DNA of 64,000 bases from Hyphomicrobiales bacterium. GTDB taxonomy: Bacteria > Pseudomonadota > Alphaproteobacteria > Rhizobiales > Rhizobiaceae. The stretch is from positions 56,144-120,143 of the forward strand of contig UBWZ01000006.1 in assembly GCA_900469345.1 (NCBI GenBank), given 5' to 3'. This document shows, in pieces, positions 27,908 through 38,320 of the stretch. The notes beneath the pieces are model-generated. The model ran no database searches and was not told the origin of the DNA. It was given only the letters and a program-made list of their open reading frames with translations. The number at the start of each line of letters is the position of its first letter. Position 1 is the first letter of the stretch. The position numbers and the translations under genes are program-made.

Positions 27908-28558
27908 ATGAAGCTCAAGGCAACCAAAATGATGCGGACGACCATGTCCGCCCTGGCTCTTTCGCTCGGCGCAGGCGCGCTGCCGGTTGCAGCCTTCGCA
28001 CAAGATGCCGCCCCGGCGCAGGGTGCTCCCGGCGCTCCGCCGCTCGGCTGGTTCAAGACTTGCACCAAGCAGGACGACAGCGACCTCTGCGTCGTTCAGA
28101 ACGTCATTCTCGCCCAGAACGGCCAGCTGATCACCGCCGTTGGCCTGATCACGGTCGAAGGCAAGGTCAACCGCAAGATCCTCCAGGTCTCGGTCCCGAC
28201 CGCGCGTCTCGTCCAGCCGGGCGTGATGATGCAGATCGACGGCGGCAAGGGCCAGAAGCTCGATTACACCGTCTGCCTGCCTGACAAGTGCACGGCCGAA
28301 GTGCCGCTGACGGATCCGATGATCGCCAGCCTGAAGAAGGGCACGGACGTCGTGTTTACGTCGATCAACTTCCGTCGTGCACCGAACCCGATCAAGGTCT
28401 CGCTCGGTGGATTCACCGGCGCGTTCGACGGTCCGGCGATCACCCAGTCGCAGCTTGCCGAAAGCCAGCGCAGCCTCCAGGAAGGCATGCAGAAGAAGGC
28501 CGAAGAAGCGCGCAAGAAGCTTGAAGACGCCCAGTCTGCTGCCAAGCAGGGCCAGTAA
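27908..28558 (+). CDS. Invasion-associated locus B (IalB) family protein
   Basis: A 216-residue exported protein. After an N-terminal signal segment (MRTTMSALALSLGAGALPVA, cleavage near AFAQDA) comes the IalB domain: GWFKTCTKQDDSDLCVVQNVILAQNGQLI, then GKVNRKILQVSVPTARLVQPGVMMQIDGG and YTVCLPDKCTAEVPL. Paired cysteines suggest disulfides. The tail after about residue 180 (AESQRSLQEGMQKKAEEARKK) is a charged, probably coiled-coil helix. The family was named for a Bartonella factor that aids erythrocyte invasion but is widespread in free-living rhizobia, where its role is unclear. ATG at 27908 is preferred over the adjacent GTG at 27905; AGGAG lies upstream. Confidence 0.85.
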   Translation: MKLKATKMMRTTMSALALSLGAGALPVAAFAQDAAPAQGAPGAPPLGWFKTCTKQDDSDLCVVQNVILAQNGQLITAVGLITVEGKVNRKILQVSVPTARLVQPGVMMQIDGGKGQKLDYTVCLPDKCTAEVPLTDPMIASLKKGTDVVFTSINFRRAPNPIKVSLGGFTGAFDGPAITQSQLAESQRSLQEGMQKKAEEARKKLEDAQSAAKQGQ

Positions 28559-28600
28559 TCTTTAAGGACGGGCATTGCTCGTCCGTTCGGACCAAACAGA

Positions 28601-28629
28601 AAACGCCGGCCTCGAAGGCCGGCGTTTTT
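28601..28629. terminator. Bidirectional terminator between ialB-type gene and hspQ
   Basis: AAACGCCGGCCT (28601-28612) pairs with AGGCCGGCGTTT (28616-28627) and is followed by a T run. It can end transcription from both convergent genes, though the T tract is better on the plus strand. Confidence 0.85.
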
Positions 28630-28649
28630 GTTTGGACGGGTATCGGATA

Positions 28650-28979
28650 TCAGTGCGCCAGGATGACCTTCGGCTTCAGGACGCCGCTCGGCGCCTGGTC
28701 GAAGATCTGATAGACCTGAGGATTGCGGAGCGGCTGCTCGCTCTCGTCATGTTCGAGGTTCTGCTCGGAAACGTAAGCGACATATTCGCTGTCGTCGTTC
28801 TCCGCAAGCAGATGATAGAAGGGCTGATCCTTGCTCGGACGGATCTCCGGAGGAATAGCATTCCACCACTCCTCCGTGTTCGAAAACTCTGGATCGACAT
28901 CGAAGACGACGCCACGGAAGGGAAATACCTTGTGGCGGACCACTTCTCCGATTGTGAATTTGGCGTTCCGCTGTTTCAT
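28650..28979 (-). CDS. hspQ: Heat shock protein HspQ
   Basis: A 109-residue cytosolic protein of the HspQ (YccV-like, hemimethylated-DNA-binding) family. It begins NAKFTIGEVVRHKVFPFRGVVFDVDPEF and carries PSKDQPFYHLLAENDDSEYVAYVSEQNL, both diagnostic. In enterobacteria HspQ acts as a specificity factor for Lon protease and is induced by heat. ATG at 28979 has AAAGGA upstream; longer starts are not supported. A heat-shock-type promoter candidate lies immediately upstream (29001-29033), fitting its expected regulation. Confidence 0.93.
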   Translation of the reverse strand: MKQRNAKFTIGEVVRHKVFPFRGVVFDVDPEFSNTEEWWNAIPPEIRPSKDQPFYHLLAENDDSEYVAYVSEQNLEHDESEQPLRNPQVYQIFDQAPSGVLKPKVILAH

Positions 28980-29000
28980 GGTGCGATGTCCTTTCGTTCC

Positions 29001-29033
29001 CAATGTGGGAATAAAATTCTCCATCATCAAGAG
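29001..29033 (-). promoter_or_regulatory. Candidate RpoH (sigma32) promoter of hspQ
   Basis: On the minus strand CTCTTGATG (29033-29025) is followed after about 15 bp by CCCACATTG (29009-29001), resembling the heat-shock consensus CTTGAAA / CCCCATnT. The implied start site lies some 15 bp before the hspQ ATG. Match is partial, mainly in the -35 TTG and the CCC-AT of the -10. Confidence 0.4.
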
Positions 29034-29130
29034 ACTAATGCGAAGACCCTGACATCGTTCCATATCGTGCTTTGGGACCCACTGGATCCGGGGCAAGGGA
29101 GAGACGAGGTCATTCCGTAGCCCGTGTCGG

Positions 29131-29159
29131 GACGGGGCGGGCGCGAAGCCCGCCGCGTC
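29131..29159 (-). terminator. Inverted repeat downstream of glnA
   Basis: GACGGGGCGGGC (29131-29142) pairs imperfectly with GCCCGCCGCGTC (29148-29159) 14 bp beyond the glnA stop. There is no T run on the minus strand, so it may act as a transcript-end stabiliser or a Rho-dependent end rather than a classical terminator. Confidence 0.4.
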
Positions 29160-29172
29160 TCATGTCGTTGCC

Positions 29173-30582
29173 TCAGGCGGAGTAGTACATGTCGAATTCG
29201 ACCGGGTGCGGCGTCATTTCGAAACGCATCACTTCGGCCATCTTCAGTTCGATGTACGCATCGATCTGATCGTCGTCGAACACGCCGCCGGCGGTCAGGA
29301 ACTTGCGATCCTTGTCGAGGCAATCGAGTGCTTCACGCAGCGAACCGCACACTGTCGGGATCTTCTTCAACTCCTTCGGCGGCAGGTCGTAGAGGTCCTT
29401 GTCCATCGCCTTGCCGGGATGGATCTTGTTCTTGATGCCGTCCAGGCCGGCCATCAGCATGGCAGCAAAACCGAGATAGGGGTTTTGCGCCGGATCCGGG
29501 AACCGAACTTCGACGCGCTTGGCCTTCGGATTGGAGCCGAACGGAATACGGCAGGAAGCGGACCGGTTGCGGGCCGAGTAGGCGAGCAGGACCGGTGCCT
29601 CGTAGCCCGGAACCAGGCGCTTGTACGAGTTGGTCGTCGGGTTGGTGAAAGCGTTGATCGCCTTCGCATGCTTGATGATGCCGCCGATGTAGTAGAGGCA
29701 GCTTTCCGACAGGCCGGCATATTCGTCGCCGGCAAAGGTCGGCTTGCCATCCTTCCAGATCGACTGGTGCACGTGCATGCCCGAACCGTTGTCGCCGAAC
29801 ACCGGCTTCGGCATGAAGGTGGCCGTCTTGCCGTAGGCATTGGCGACCTGATGCACGACGTACTTGTAGATCTGCATCTTGTCGGCGTTGCGAACCAGGG
29901 TGTCGAACTTCACGCCGAGCTCGTGCTGTGCCGAGGCCACTTCGTGATGGTGCTTTTCCACCACGACGCCCATTTCGGAAAGGACCGTCAGCATTTCCGA
30001 GCGCATGTCCTGCAGGCTGTCGACCGGCGGAACCGGGAAATAGCCGCCCTTGACGCGCGGACGGTGGCCGAGATTGCCCGTCTCGTAGTCGGTGTCGTCA
30101 TTCGAGGGAAGCTCGGACGAGTCGAGCTTGAAGCCGGTATTGTAGGGATCGGCCTTGTACTTGACGTCGTCGAACACGAAGAATTCCGGTTCCGGTCCGA
30201 CGAACACGGTATCGCCGATGCCGGATGCCTTGAGATAGGCTTCCGCCTTCTTGGCCGTGCCGCGCGGGTCACGGTTATAGGCCTCGCCGGAGATCGGATC
30301 GAGAATGTCGCAGACGATCACCATGGTCGACTGTGCGAAGAAGGGATCCATATGGACCGTCGCCACATCGGGCATCAGCACCATGTCGGATTCGTTGATC
30401 GCCTTCCAGCCGCCGATGGAGGAGCCGTCGAACATCACGCCGTCGGCGAACATGTCTTCGTCCACGGCGGCGATGTCCATCGTGACATGCTGCAGCTTGC
30501 CCCGCGGGTCGGTAAAGCGAAGGTCCACGAACTTGACGTCGTTTTCCTTGATTTGTTTCATGATTTCGCTGGCGCTCGTCAT
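29173..30582 (-). CDS. glnA: Glutamine synthetase type I
   Basis: A 469-residue enzyme forming glutamine from glutamate and ammonia, active as a cytosolic dodecamer. Seen motifs are the N-terminal [20 protein letters not shown], the latch region [18 protein letters not shown] in the active site, [16 protein letters not shown] (ATP/glutamate binding), and the adenylylation loop [16 protein letters not shown] with the target tyrosine. Adenylylation control is therefore intact. ATG at 30582 gives the standard length; the further open frame upstream is not conserved. It follows glnB after 61 bp and is expected to be cotranscribed from the sigma54 promoter at 31043-31058. Confidence 0.97.
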   Translation of the reverse strand: MTSASEIMKQIKENDVKFVDLRFTDPRGKLQHVTMDIAAVDEDMFADGVMFDGSSIGGWKAINESDMVLMPDVATVHMDPFFAQSTMVIVCDILDPISGEAYNRDPRGTAKKAEAYLKASGIGDTVFVGPEPEFFVFDDVKYKADPYNTGFKLDSSELPSNDDTDYETGNLGHRPRVKGGYFPVPPVDSLQDMRSEMLTVLSEMGVVVEKHHHEVASAQHELGVKFDTLVRNADKMQIYKYVVHQVANAYGKTATFMPKPVFGDNGSGMHVHQSIWKDGKPTFAGDEYAGLSESCLYYIGGIIKHAKAINAFTNPTTNSYKRLVPGYEAPVLLAYSARNRSASCRIPFGSNPKAKRVEVRFPDPAQNPYLGFAAMLMAGLDGIKNKIHPGKAMDKDLYDLPPKELKKIPTVCGSLREALDCLDKDRKFLTAGGVFDDDQIDAYIELKMAEVMRFEMTPHPVEFDMYYSA

Positions 30583-30643
30583 ATTGACCTTTCCTCGAAT
30601 GTAAGATGACGATGAACCCGCGCTGCTGCGCGGGGTAGGGCGA

Positions 30644-31158
<515 letters not shown>

Positions 31159-31316
31159 ATGCTTGCAAATCGGCATAAATTTCAGTCGATCGATGACGTG
31201 AAGGCCGCCCGGCCAAAATGACATGACAAAATAAACGGCATTTGCCCAACGATTGATCTTTGGTGGTTGGGCGCAAACTGCTTGCCACGGCTGTGGCTTT
31301 TGCGTTCAATCGCGTC

Positions 31317-32795
31317 ATGACGTTCAAGGCCGACAGACTGCTTCTGACTCCCGACGAAATGGCCACTGCGGATGCCGCATCGGCAGCCTCGGGCATACCC
31401 TCCTTCGATCTCATGTCGCGAGCCGGCTTGGCGGTGGCTGCAAGCGCCTTGCGGGCGTTCCCCTCCGCTCTCCGGTTGGTGGTGCTCTGCGGCCCGGGCA
31501 ACAATGGCGGCGATGGCTATGTCGCGGCCGAGGCGCTCGACAAGGCCGGCGCCCCGGTTGCCGTTTTCAGGCTGGACGGCGTGCCGCTCAGGGGAGACGC
31601 TGCCGAGGCCGCAAGACGGCTCAACCTGCCTGTGTCGCCGCTGGAGCTATACCAGCCGCAAGCCGGTGACTTGGTGGTGGACGCGATCTTCGGCGCGGGG
31701 CTGACGCGCCCGGTCCCCGATGCAGTTGCGCAGGTCATCCACGCCGTTACTGAAGCACACCTACCCGTGCTTGCCGTCGACCTTCCGTCCGGCCTGTGCG
31801 GGCGCCGCGGCGTCGCGCTCGGAGCCGCCTTCCAGGCGGCGCGAACGGTCACCTTCATGGCCCGCAAGCCGGGCCATCTGCTTCTGCCGGGGCGGTCACT
31901 CTGTGGTGACGTCGAAGTCTTCGATATCGGCATTCCATGGCGGATCATCGCGACCAGCGCCGGAAAGCTGTCGGAAAACGCACCAGCCCTCTGGCGGGAC
32001 AGCTTTCCGAGGGCGGATGCGGCAACCCACAAGTATCGGCGCGGCCATCTCGCTGTCTTCTCCGGCCCGGCGGGAAAAACCGGGGCGGCGCGCCTCGCTG
32101 CGATGGCCGGGCTGAAGCGTGGTGCAGGACTGGTGACGATCGCCTCGCCGAGCGATGCGATGGCCGTGAATGCCGGAGCCGTGACGGCGATCATGTTGCA
32201 TGAGATCAATACAGACGCGGAACTGGAGGCCTGGCTGGCAAGCGCAAAGCTCGCCGCCTTCGTGCTCGGGCCCGGTTTCGGGATCGGTCACCGGGCACGC
32301 GACTTCGCGCTTGCCTTGAGCGATCGGCCGCTGGTGCTGGATGCCGACGGGATCACCTCGTTCAAGGCGGGTCCGCAGGAGCTTTTCGACGCCTTCGGCG
32401 CAGGCGAACCCCATCTCGTTCTCACGCCTCACGAAGGCGAGTTCGCGCGCCTATTTCCGGATATCAGCGCCGCCGAAAGCCTGAGCAAGGTGGACAAGGC
32501 AGTCGCCGCGGCCGAACGGGCGCATGCGGCGATCGTCTACAAGGGCGCCGATACGGTCATCGCTGCCCCGGATGGCCGCGCCGCGGTCAATACCAACGCG
32601 CCGCCCTGGCTTGCGACTGCCGGCTCTGGCGACGTTCTGGCCGGAATGATCGGCGCATTGCTGGCGCAGGGCATGCCGGCCTTCGAGGCAGCGGCCGCCG
32701 GTGTCTATCTGCATGGCGAGGCGGCAAGGGCAGCGGGCGAGGGGATGACGGCGGAGGATCTGGCCGCTCACGCCGGCATCGTGCTGACGGCTTAG
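31317..32795 (+). CDS. nnr: Bifunctional NAD(P)H-hydrate epimerase / ADP-dependent dehydratase
   Basis: A 492-residue fusion that repairs damaged NADH and NADPH hydrates. The N-terminal YjeF_N epimerase (about residues 1-210) shows MSRAGLAVAASAL, LRLVVLCGPGNNGGDGYVAAEAL and VDLPSGLCG. The C-terminal carbohydrate-kinase-like dehydratase (about 225-492) shows HKYRRGHLAVFSGPAGKTGAARLAA, VLTPHEGEFARLFP and NAPPWLATAGSGDVLAGMIGALLAQG with the catalytic Asp in GSGDVLAG. ATG at 31317 is favoured over 31260, where the extra 19 residues do not fit the family. Located divergently from glnB, as in other rhizobia. Confidence 0.92.
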   Translation: MTFKADRLLLTPDEMATADAASAASGIPSFDLMSRAGLAVAASALRAFPSALRLVVLCGPGNNGGDGYVAAEALDKAGAPVAVFRLDGVPLRGDAAEAARRLNLPVSPLELYQPQAGDLVVDAIFGAGLTRPVPDAVAQVIHAVTEAHLPVLAVDLPSGLCGRRGVALGAAFQAARTVTFMARKPGHLLLPGRSLCGDVEVFDIGIPWRIIATSAGKLSENAPALWRDSFPRADAATHKYRRGHLAVFSGPAGKTGAARLAAMAGLKRGAGLVTIASPSDAMAVNAGAVTAIMLHEINTDAELEAWLASAKLAAFVLGPGFGIGHRARDFALALSDRPLVLDADGITSFKAGPQELFDAFGAGEPHLVLTPHEGEFARLFPDISAAESLSKVDKAVAAAERAHAAIVYKGADTVIAAPDGRAAVNTNAPPWLATAGSGDVLAGMIGALLAQGMPAFEAAAAGVYLHGEAARAAGEGMTAEDLAAHAGIVLTA

Positions 32796-32807
32796 CGTGC
32801 TCGGCTC

Positions 32808-33620
32808 CTACCGGCGGCTCTGGAGAAGGTCGTGCATGGCCATGGCGCCCTGCGGCGCATTGACCTTGCCCTCGTGGATGAAGAAGGCAAACACGTCGCG
32901 TGCCTTCGACATCGGCTTGTGTTTTGGGTCGACCAGCGGCAGGTCCTCCGTCACGCCACCCTCCGACCACTGCTCCAGCCGCCCCGCCCAGGCCTTCATG
33001 TCGTCTTCTGGATAGCATGTGGGAATGTCATCCGAGCCTTTCTGCAGGCGGGCATAGACGAAATCGGCAGTGACATCGGCGATCATCGGATAGTCGTGAT
33101 GATCCGCGCAGACAGGCGCCACACCGTATTTCGCGATCAGCTGCACGAACTCAGGCACCTTGAAACTGTCGTGCCGCACTTCCACCACGTGGCGCAACGG
33201 CAATCCGTCCTGCTGCGAAGGCAGCAGACTCAGGAAGGCTTCGAAATCTTCCGGCTCGAATTTCTTGGTCGGTGCGAATTGCCAGAGGATCGGGCCCAGA
33301 TGGTCTCCAAGCTCGACGATCCCCTGGCCGAGAAACCGCTCGATCGATTCCCCTGCCTCCGCAAGAACCTTGCGGTTGGTGGAGTATCTGCTTGCCTTCA
33401 GCGAAAACACGAAGCCATCGGGAACCTCGGACGCCCATTTGGCGAAAGTCTCCGGCTTCTGGGAGCTGTAATAGGTGCCGTTCACCTCGATGACGTCGAG
33501 CTTGCTCGCGGCGTATTCCAGCTGCTTCTTCTTGGTCAGCTTATCCGGATAGAACGAGCCTTCCCACGGCTCGAACGTCCAGCCGCCAATGCCTGTGCGG
33601 ATCCTGCCCTTGCCTGTCAT
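32808..33620 (-). CDS. DUF72 (YecE-like) family protein
   Basis: A 270-residue protein with the TIM-barrel DUF72 pattern: RIRTGIGGWTFEPWEGSFYPDKLTKKKQLEYAASKLDVIEVNGTYYSSQKPETFAKWASEVPDGFVFSLKA at the N-terminus and LGPILWQFAPTKKFEPEDFEAFLSLLP in the middle are canonical, as is DFVYARLQKG near the C-terminus. Biochemical function is unknown; links to nucleic-acid metabolism have been suggested for the family. The gene begins 23 bp after the uvrA stop on the same strand, so it is probably cotranscribed with uvrA and may share its SOS control. Confidence 0.88.
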   Translation of the reverse strand: MTGKGRIRTGIGGWTFEPWEGSFYPDKLTKKKQLEYAASKLDVIEVNGTYYSSQKPETFAKWASEVPDGFVFSLKASRYSTNRKVLAEAGESIERFLGQGIVELGDHLGPILWQFAPTKKFEPEDFEAFLSLLPSQQDGLPLRHVVEVRHDSFKVPEFVQLIAKYGVAPVCADHHDYPMIADVTADFVYARLQKGSDDIPTCYPEDDMKAWAGRLEQWSEGGVTEDLPLVDPKHKPMSKARDVFAFFIHEGKVNAPQGAMAMHDLLQSRR

Positions 33621-33643
33621 CGATACCCCCCTGTCCGAACCGC

Positions 33644-36571
33644 CTATTCTGCGGCTTCCGCCTTCTTGACCGGCCGCCGCTGCAGCAGTTCCTTGAGGAA
33701 CTGGCCCGTATAGGACCGCTTCTCCTTGACGATCTGCTCCGGCGAACCGACGGCAACCACTTCGCCACCGCCTGTGCCGCCTTCAGGACCCACGTCGATG
33801 ATCCAGTCTGCCGTCTTGATGACTTCCAGATTGTGCTCGATGACCACCACAGAATTTCCCTGGTTGACCAGCTCGTGCAGCATTTCCAGCAGCTTCGCCA
33901 CGTCATGGAAATGCAGGCCGGTGGTCGGCTCGTCGAGGATGTAGAGGGTCCGCCCGGTCGACCGCTTGGACAATTCCTTGGCAAGCTTGACGCGCTGCGC
34001 TTCGCCCCCGGACAGGGTGTTGGCCTGCTGCCCGACCTTGATGTAGCCGAGCCCCACGTCGAACAGCCCCTGCAGCTTGTCGCGCACGGCAGGGACAGCC
34101 TGGAAGAACTCGACGCCTTCCTCGACGGTCATGTCGAGGACATCGGCGATCGACTTCGTCTTGAAGGTCACGTCCAGCGTTTCGCGATTGTAGCGCTTGC
34201 CGTGGCAGACGTCGCAGGTGACGTAGACGTCGGGGAGGAAGTGCATCTCGATCTTGATGACGCCGTCGCCCTGGCAGGCTTCGCAGCGCCCGCCCTTGAC
34301 GTTGAACGAGAACCGTCCGGGCTGGTAGCCGCGCGCCTTGGCCTCCGGCAGGCCTGCGAACCAGTCGCGGATAGGGGTGAAGGCACCGGTATAGGTGGCC
34401 GGGTTGGAACGAGGCGTGCGTCCGATCGGCGACTGGTCGATGTCGATGACCTTGTCGATGTGCTCGAAGCCATCGATGCGGTCGTGCTCGGCGGGGATCT
34501 CGCGCGCCCCCATGACCCGGCGAGCCGCCGCCTTGTACAGCGTCTCGATCAGGAAGGTGGACTTGCCACCGCCTGAAACGCCGGTGACAGCGGTGAAGAC
34601 CCCGAGCGGTACCGATGCCGTAACGTTTTTCAGATTGTTGCCGCGCGCACCGACAACCTTGATTTCCTTGCCCTTCTTCGGCTTGCGCCGTTCGTGCGGA
34701 ACGGCCACGCCGAGTTCACCCGACAGGTACTTGCCGGTCAACGACTGCGGATTGGCCATGATCTGCGCCGGCGTGCCCTCGGCGACGACCGTGCCGCCGT
34801 GAATGCCGGCCGCCGGGCCGATATCGACCACGTAGTCGGCCGTCAGGATCGCGTCCTCGTCGTGCTCGACGACGATCACCGTGTTGCCGATGTCGCGCAG
34901 GTGCTTCAGCGTGTCCAGAAGGCGGGCATTGTCGCGCTGGTGCAGGCCGATCGACGGCTCGTCGAGCACATAGAGCACGCCCGTAAGGCCGGAGCCGATC
35001 TGCGAGGCGAGCCGGATGCGCTGGCTCTCGCCACCCGAGAGCGTCCCCGAATTGCGCGACAGGCTGAGATAATCGAGGCCGACGTCGTTGAGAAACTGCA
35101 GCCGCTCGCGGATCTCTTTCAAGATGCGCACGGCGATCTCGTTCTGCTTGGCGTTCAGATGCTGCGGCAGCACCTCGAACCAGTCGCGCGCGACCCGGAT
35201 CGACATCTGCGTGACCTCGCCGATCTGCAGCGTATTGATCTTCACCGCAAGCGCTTCCGGCTTCAGGCGAAAGCCATTGCAGGCGGGGCAGGGTGCCGCC
35301 GACATGTAGCGCTCGATCTCCTCGCGCGCCCAGGCAGAATCGGTCTCCTTCCAGCGACGCTCGAGGTTGGGCACGATGCCTTCGAAGTTCTTGACCGTCT
35401 TGTAGGAGCGGGCGCCGTCCGCGTAGTTGAACTCGACCTTGTCGTCGGTACCCTGCAGGATGGCCTTCTGCGCCTCGGCCGAAAGCTCGTTCCACCGGCT
35501 CGAAAGCTTGAAGCCGAACACCTTGCCGAGACCCTCCAGGGTCTGGTTGTAGTACGGCGAGCTCGACTTGGCCCATGGCGCGATCGCACCGTCGCGCAGC
35601 GTGCGGGCGGGCTCCGGAACGATCAGGTTGACGTCCACTTTCTGCTGCGAGCCGAGGCCGTCGCAGGTCGGGCAGGCGCCGAAGGGATTGTTGAACGAGA
35701 AGAGCCGGGGCTCGATTTCCGGAATCGTGAAGCCCGACACCGGGCAGGCGAATTTTTCGGAAAACAGGACCCGCTCATGGGTCTCGTTGAGCGATTTGTT
35801 GGCGGATCCACCGGCAGAGGTTTCGTTGGCCGGCAGCGGCTTGTCCGCAAATTCGGCAACCGCCAGTCCGTCTGCCAGCTTCAGCGACGTCTCAAGGCTG
35901 TCCGCCAGTCGCGCGGCGATGTCGGCGCGCACCACCAGACGGTCGATGACGACGTCGATGTCGTGCTTGTACTTCTTGTCGAGCGCCGGAACGTCGGCGA
36001 TTTCGTAGAACTGGCCATCCACCTTGACGCGCTGGAAGCCCTTCTTCATCAGCTCGGCGAGCTCCTTTTTGTACTCGCCCTTCCGGCCGCGGATCATCGG
36101 CGCCAGGATATAGAGGCGCGTGCCTTCCTCCAGTGCGAGCACACGGTCGACCATCTGGCTGACCGTCTGGCTCTCGATCGGCAGCCCGGTGGCGGGCGAA
36201 TAGGGCACGCCGACACGCGCAAACAAAAGGCGCATGTAGTCGTAGATCTCGGTGACCGTGCCGACCGTCGACCGCGGATTGCGGGAGGTCGTCTTCTGCT
36301 CGATCGAGATTGCCGGCGAAAGACCATCGATCTGGTCCACATCGGGCTTCTGCATCATCTCGAGGAACTGCCGCGCATAGGCCGACAGGCTTTCGACGTA
36401 GCGCCGCTGGCCTTCCGCATAAATGGTGTCGAAGGCGAGCGACGACTTTCCCGAGCCCGACAGGCCGGTCATCACGATCAGCGAGTTGCGCGGCAGGTCG
36501 AGGTCGATGCCCTTCAAGTTATGCTCGCGCGCACCACGGATCGATATGGTTTTCAGTTCGCTCATCTTCAT
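33644..36571 (-). CDS. uvrA: UvrABC system protein A
   Basis: A 975-residue damage-recognition ATPase of nucleotide excision repair. Two ABC modules are present: Walker [24 protein letters not shown] at the N-terminus, signature [37 protein letters not shown], and in the second module [18 protein letters not shown] with [36 protein letters not shown]. The C-terminal zinc finger is intact ([27 protein letters not shown]). The first zinc finger is incomplete: Cys276-Pro-Val-Ser279 replaces CxxC while the distal CPTC pair is kept. The gene is divergent from ssb with a shared SOS box at 36688-36702. Confidence 0.97.
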   Translation of the reverse strand: MKMSELKTISIRGAREHNLKGIDLDLPRNSLIVMTGLSGSGKSSLAFDTIYAEGQRRYVESLSAYARQFLEMMQKPDVDQIDGLSPAISIEQKTTSRNPRSTVGTVTEIYDYMRLLFARVGVPYSPATGLPIESQTVSQMVDRVLALEEGTRLYILAPMIRGRKGEYKKELAELMKKGFQRVKVDGQFYEIADVPALDKKYKHDIDVVIDRLVVRADIAARLADSLETSLKLADGLAVAEFADKPLPANETSAGGSANKSLNETHERVLFSEKFACPVSGFTIPEIEPRLFSFNNPFGACPTCDGLGSQQKVDVNLIVPEPARTLRDGAIAPWAKSSSPYYNQTLEGLGKVFGFKLSSRWNELSAEAQKAILQGTDDKVEFNYADGARSYKTVKNFEGIVPNLERRWKETDSAWAREEIERYMSAAPCPACNGFRLKPEALAVKINTLQIGEVTQMSIRVARDWFEVLPQHLNAKQNEIAVRILKEIRERLQFLNDVGLDYLSLSRNSGTLSGGESQRIRLASQIGSGLTGVLYVLDEPSIGLHQRDNARLLDTLKHLRDIGNTVIVVEHDEDAILTADYVVDIGPAAGIHGGTVVAEGTPAQIMANPQSLTGKYLSGELGVAVPHERRKPKKGKEIKVVGARGNNLKNVTASVPLGVFTAVTGVSGGGKSTFLIETLYKAAARRVMGAREIPAEHDRIDGFEHIDKVIDIDQSPIGRTPRSNPATYTGAFTPIRDWFAGLPEAKARGYQPGRFSFNVKGGRCEACQGDGVIKIEMHFLPDVYVTCDVCHGKRYNRETLDVTFKTKSIADVLDMTVEEGVEFFQAVPAVRDKLQGLFDVGLGYIKVGQQANTLSGGEAQRVKLAKELSKRSTGRTLYILDEPTTGLHFHDVAKLLEMLHELVNQGNSVVVIEHNLEVIKTADWIIDVGPEGGTGGGEVVAVGSPEQIVKEKRSYTGQFLKELLQRRPVKKAEAAE

Positions 36572-36687
36572 GCTCTTTGGGAGGATCGAAAGCCCTTATG
36601 TAGGGATTGATCGGCGCCTGTCGAGCCGAAACAGACCGGAAGCGTCGGCGGGCCTGATTCGGTTGACTCGAGTATAGGATCGAGCTA

Positions 36688-36702
36688 GAACAAATAAAGA
36701 AC
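36688..36702. promoter_or_regulatory. LexA/SOS box shared by uvrA and ssb
   Basis: GAAC-AAATAAA-GAAC (minus strand GTTC-N7-GTTC) is an exact match to the alphaproteobacterial direct-repeat SOS box. It lies 117 bp from the uvrA start and 108 bp from the ssb start in the 238-bp divergent region, so LexA could repress both genes. Confidence 0.85.
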
Positions 36703-36809
36703 AAATTGCTTGTGGATTGAAGACCAGCTTGTGACCATTCCCGTGCGCGATGGGCTAGGATGGTTTGATGGTGAAGGGCCGCGGGACGCGGCAAGCAAAG
36801 GTGAGACTG

Positions 36810-37370
36810 ATGGCTGGAAGCGTAAACAAGGTAATCCTGGTGGGCAATGTCGGCGCCGATCCGGAAATCCGCCGGACGCAGGACGGCCGGCCGATCGCCA
36901 ATCTGCGGATCGCGACTTCTGAGAACTGGCGCGACAAGAATTCCGGTGAACGTCGCGAAAAGACGGAATGGCACACGGTCGTCGTCTTCAACGAGGGCCT
37001 CTGCAAGGTCGTCGAACAGTATATCAAAAAGGGCGCCAAGCTCTATATCGAAGGCGCGCTGCAGACCCGCAAGTGGCAGGACCAGAGCGGCAACGACCGT
37101 TATTCGACGGAAATCGTGCTGCAGGGTTTCAATTCGACGCTGACCATGCTTGACGGGCGCGGCGAAGGCGGCGGTGACCGCGGCAGCTTCGGCGGCGGCC
37201 GTGGCGGCAGCAGCGAATTCGGCGGCGGCGGTGACGATTTCGGCGGTGGTGGCGACTACGAACGCCGGCCGTCCAGCGGTTCCAGCCGCGGTGGTCAGTC
37301 CGGGGCTGCGTCGGGCGGCCAATCCGGCGGGAATTTCTCGCGCGATCTCGACGACGACATTCCCTTCTGA
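36810..37370 (+). CDS. ssb: Single-stranded DNA-binding protein
   Basis: A 186-residue SSB. The OB fold fills about residues 1-115 ([85 protein letters not shown]). A glycine/serine-rich linker follows, and the tail ends DLDDDIPF, the acidic tip that recruits repair and replication partners. ATG at 36810 matches the family; an upstream ATG at 36765 would add 15 residues. Likely SOS-inducible through the shared box. Confidence 0.97.
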   Translation: MAGSVNKVILVGNVGADPEIRRTQDGRPIANLRIATSENWRDKNSGERREKTEWHTVVVFNEGLCKVVEQYIKKGAKLYIEGALQTRKWQDQSGNDRYSTEIVLQGFNSTLTMLDGRGEGGGDRGSFGGGRGGSSEFGGGGDDFGGGGDYERRPSSGSSRGGQSGAASGGQSGGNFSRDLDDDIPF

Positions 37371-37400
37371 TCCGTAGATCGACGCTTAACGCATCTGCTA

Positions 37401-37435
37401 GCCGCGGAACGGTCATGCCGGTCCGCGGCTTTTTT
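37401..37435 (+). terminator. Terminator after ssb
   Basis: GCCGCGGA (37401-37408) pairs with TCCGCGGC (37422-37429), followed by a run of six T. The remaining DNA to 37684 has no recognisable gene or site apart from the possible longer start of paoA at 37622. Confidence 0.85.
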
Positions 37436-37684
37436 GCGTCTTTCGCGGTCTTGAAATCTTGAGGCCTCGGACGACGTGCTAGAAAGGCCCCTGCGCGGAA
37501 CGGGGGATTGGCGCCGTCTGCGGCACATCTATGCGCGCCGGGCCCGTTTATGAGCGATGCCAAAAACAGCAAATTCTCGTGAACTACTGATCATCCGGCT
37601 CCTGCGCTCTATCTCGGTCTCATGCGGCGTTCAGCGCCAGCAATTTCTGCCGAAGACAGCAGCAATGATGAGGTTGATCCTAAA

Positions 37685-38320
37685 ATGCAGAGCCTGACCC
37701 AACTTGAAATCTCGCGCCGAGACCTACTTGTCTCGTCAGCCGCGACCGTCGCGGTGACAGGAGTCGCCGGGCAAGCGGCGGCACAGCCCGCAGGAAAAGC
37801 CATGAATTTGACGACCAAGCTATCCTTCACCGTCAACGGCGAGAAACGCGATCTCGACGTCGACAATCGCACAAGCCTGCTCGACGCCCTGAGGGAACAT
37901 CTTCATCTCACCGGCACCAAGAAGGGCTGCGACCACGGCCAGTGCGGTGCCTGTACTGTCGTGGTGGATGGCCGTCGCATCAATTCCTGCCTGTCGCTCG
38001 CCGTCATGCACGAGGGCGACGAGATCACCACCATCGAAGGCATCGGCCAACCCGGCAACCTGCATCCTATGCAGGCCGCCTTCGTCAAGCACGACGGCTT
38101 CCAGTGCGGCTACTGCACGCCCGGCCAGATCTGTTCCTCCTTGGCGGTGCTGGAGGAGATCAAGGCGAATATTCCCAGCCACGTCACCGGCGATCTCAAT
38201 GCCCAGGCACAGCTGACGCAGACGGAAATCCGCGAGCGCATGAGCGGAAATATCTGTCGCTGCGGTGCCTACTCCAACATTGTCGACGCCATTTCGGAAG
38301 TTGCGGGGATCAAAGCATGA
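37685..38320 (+). CDS. paoA: Periplasmic aldehyde oxidase, 2Fe-2S subunit (PaoA-like)
   Basis: A 211-residue iron-sulfur subunit of a xanthine-oxidase family enzyme. A twin-arginine signal ([20 protein letters not shown]) directs the folded complex to the periplasm. The plant-type 2Fe-2S cluster is bound by [22 protein letters not shown] and the second 2Fe-2S cluster by [14 protein letters not shown] and [12 protein letters not shown]. The sequence is close to E. coli PaoA from memory. An in-frame ATG at 37622 would lengthen the n-region by 21 residues; 37685 is preferred because a GAGG lies upstream and the signal length is usual. It overlaps paoB by ATGA. Confidence 0.9.
   Translation: MQSLTQLEISRRDLLVSSAATVAVTGVAGQAAAQPAGKAMNLTTKLSFTVNGEKRDLDVDNRTSLLDALREHLHLTGTKKGCDHGQCGACTVVVDGRRINSCLSLAVMHEGDEITTIEGIGQPGNLHPMQAAFVKHDGFQCGYCTPGQICSSLAVLEEIKANIPSHVTGDLNAQAQLTQTEIRERMSGNICRCGAYSNIVDAISEVAGIKA

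Noticed and set aside
34694..36610. 638-codon open frame antisense to uvrA
   Set aside because: Arginine/aspartate/valine-rich translation without any domain, exactly opposite a full-length UvrA; a shadow of high-GC third-position bias.
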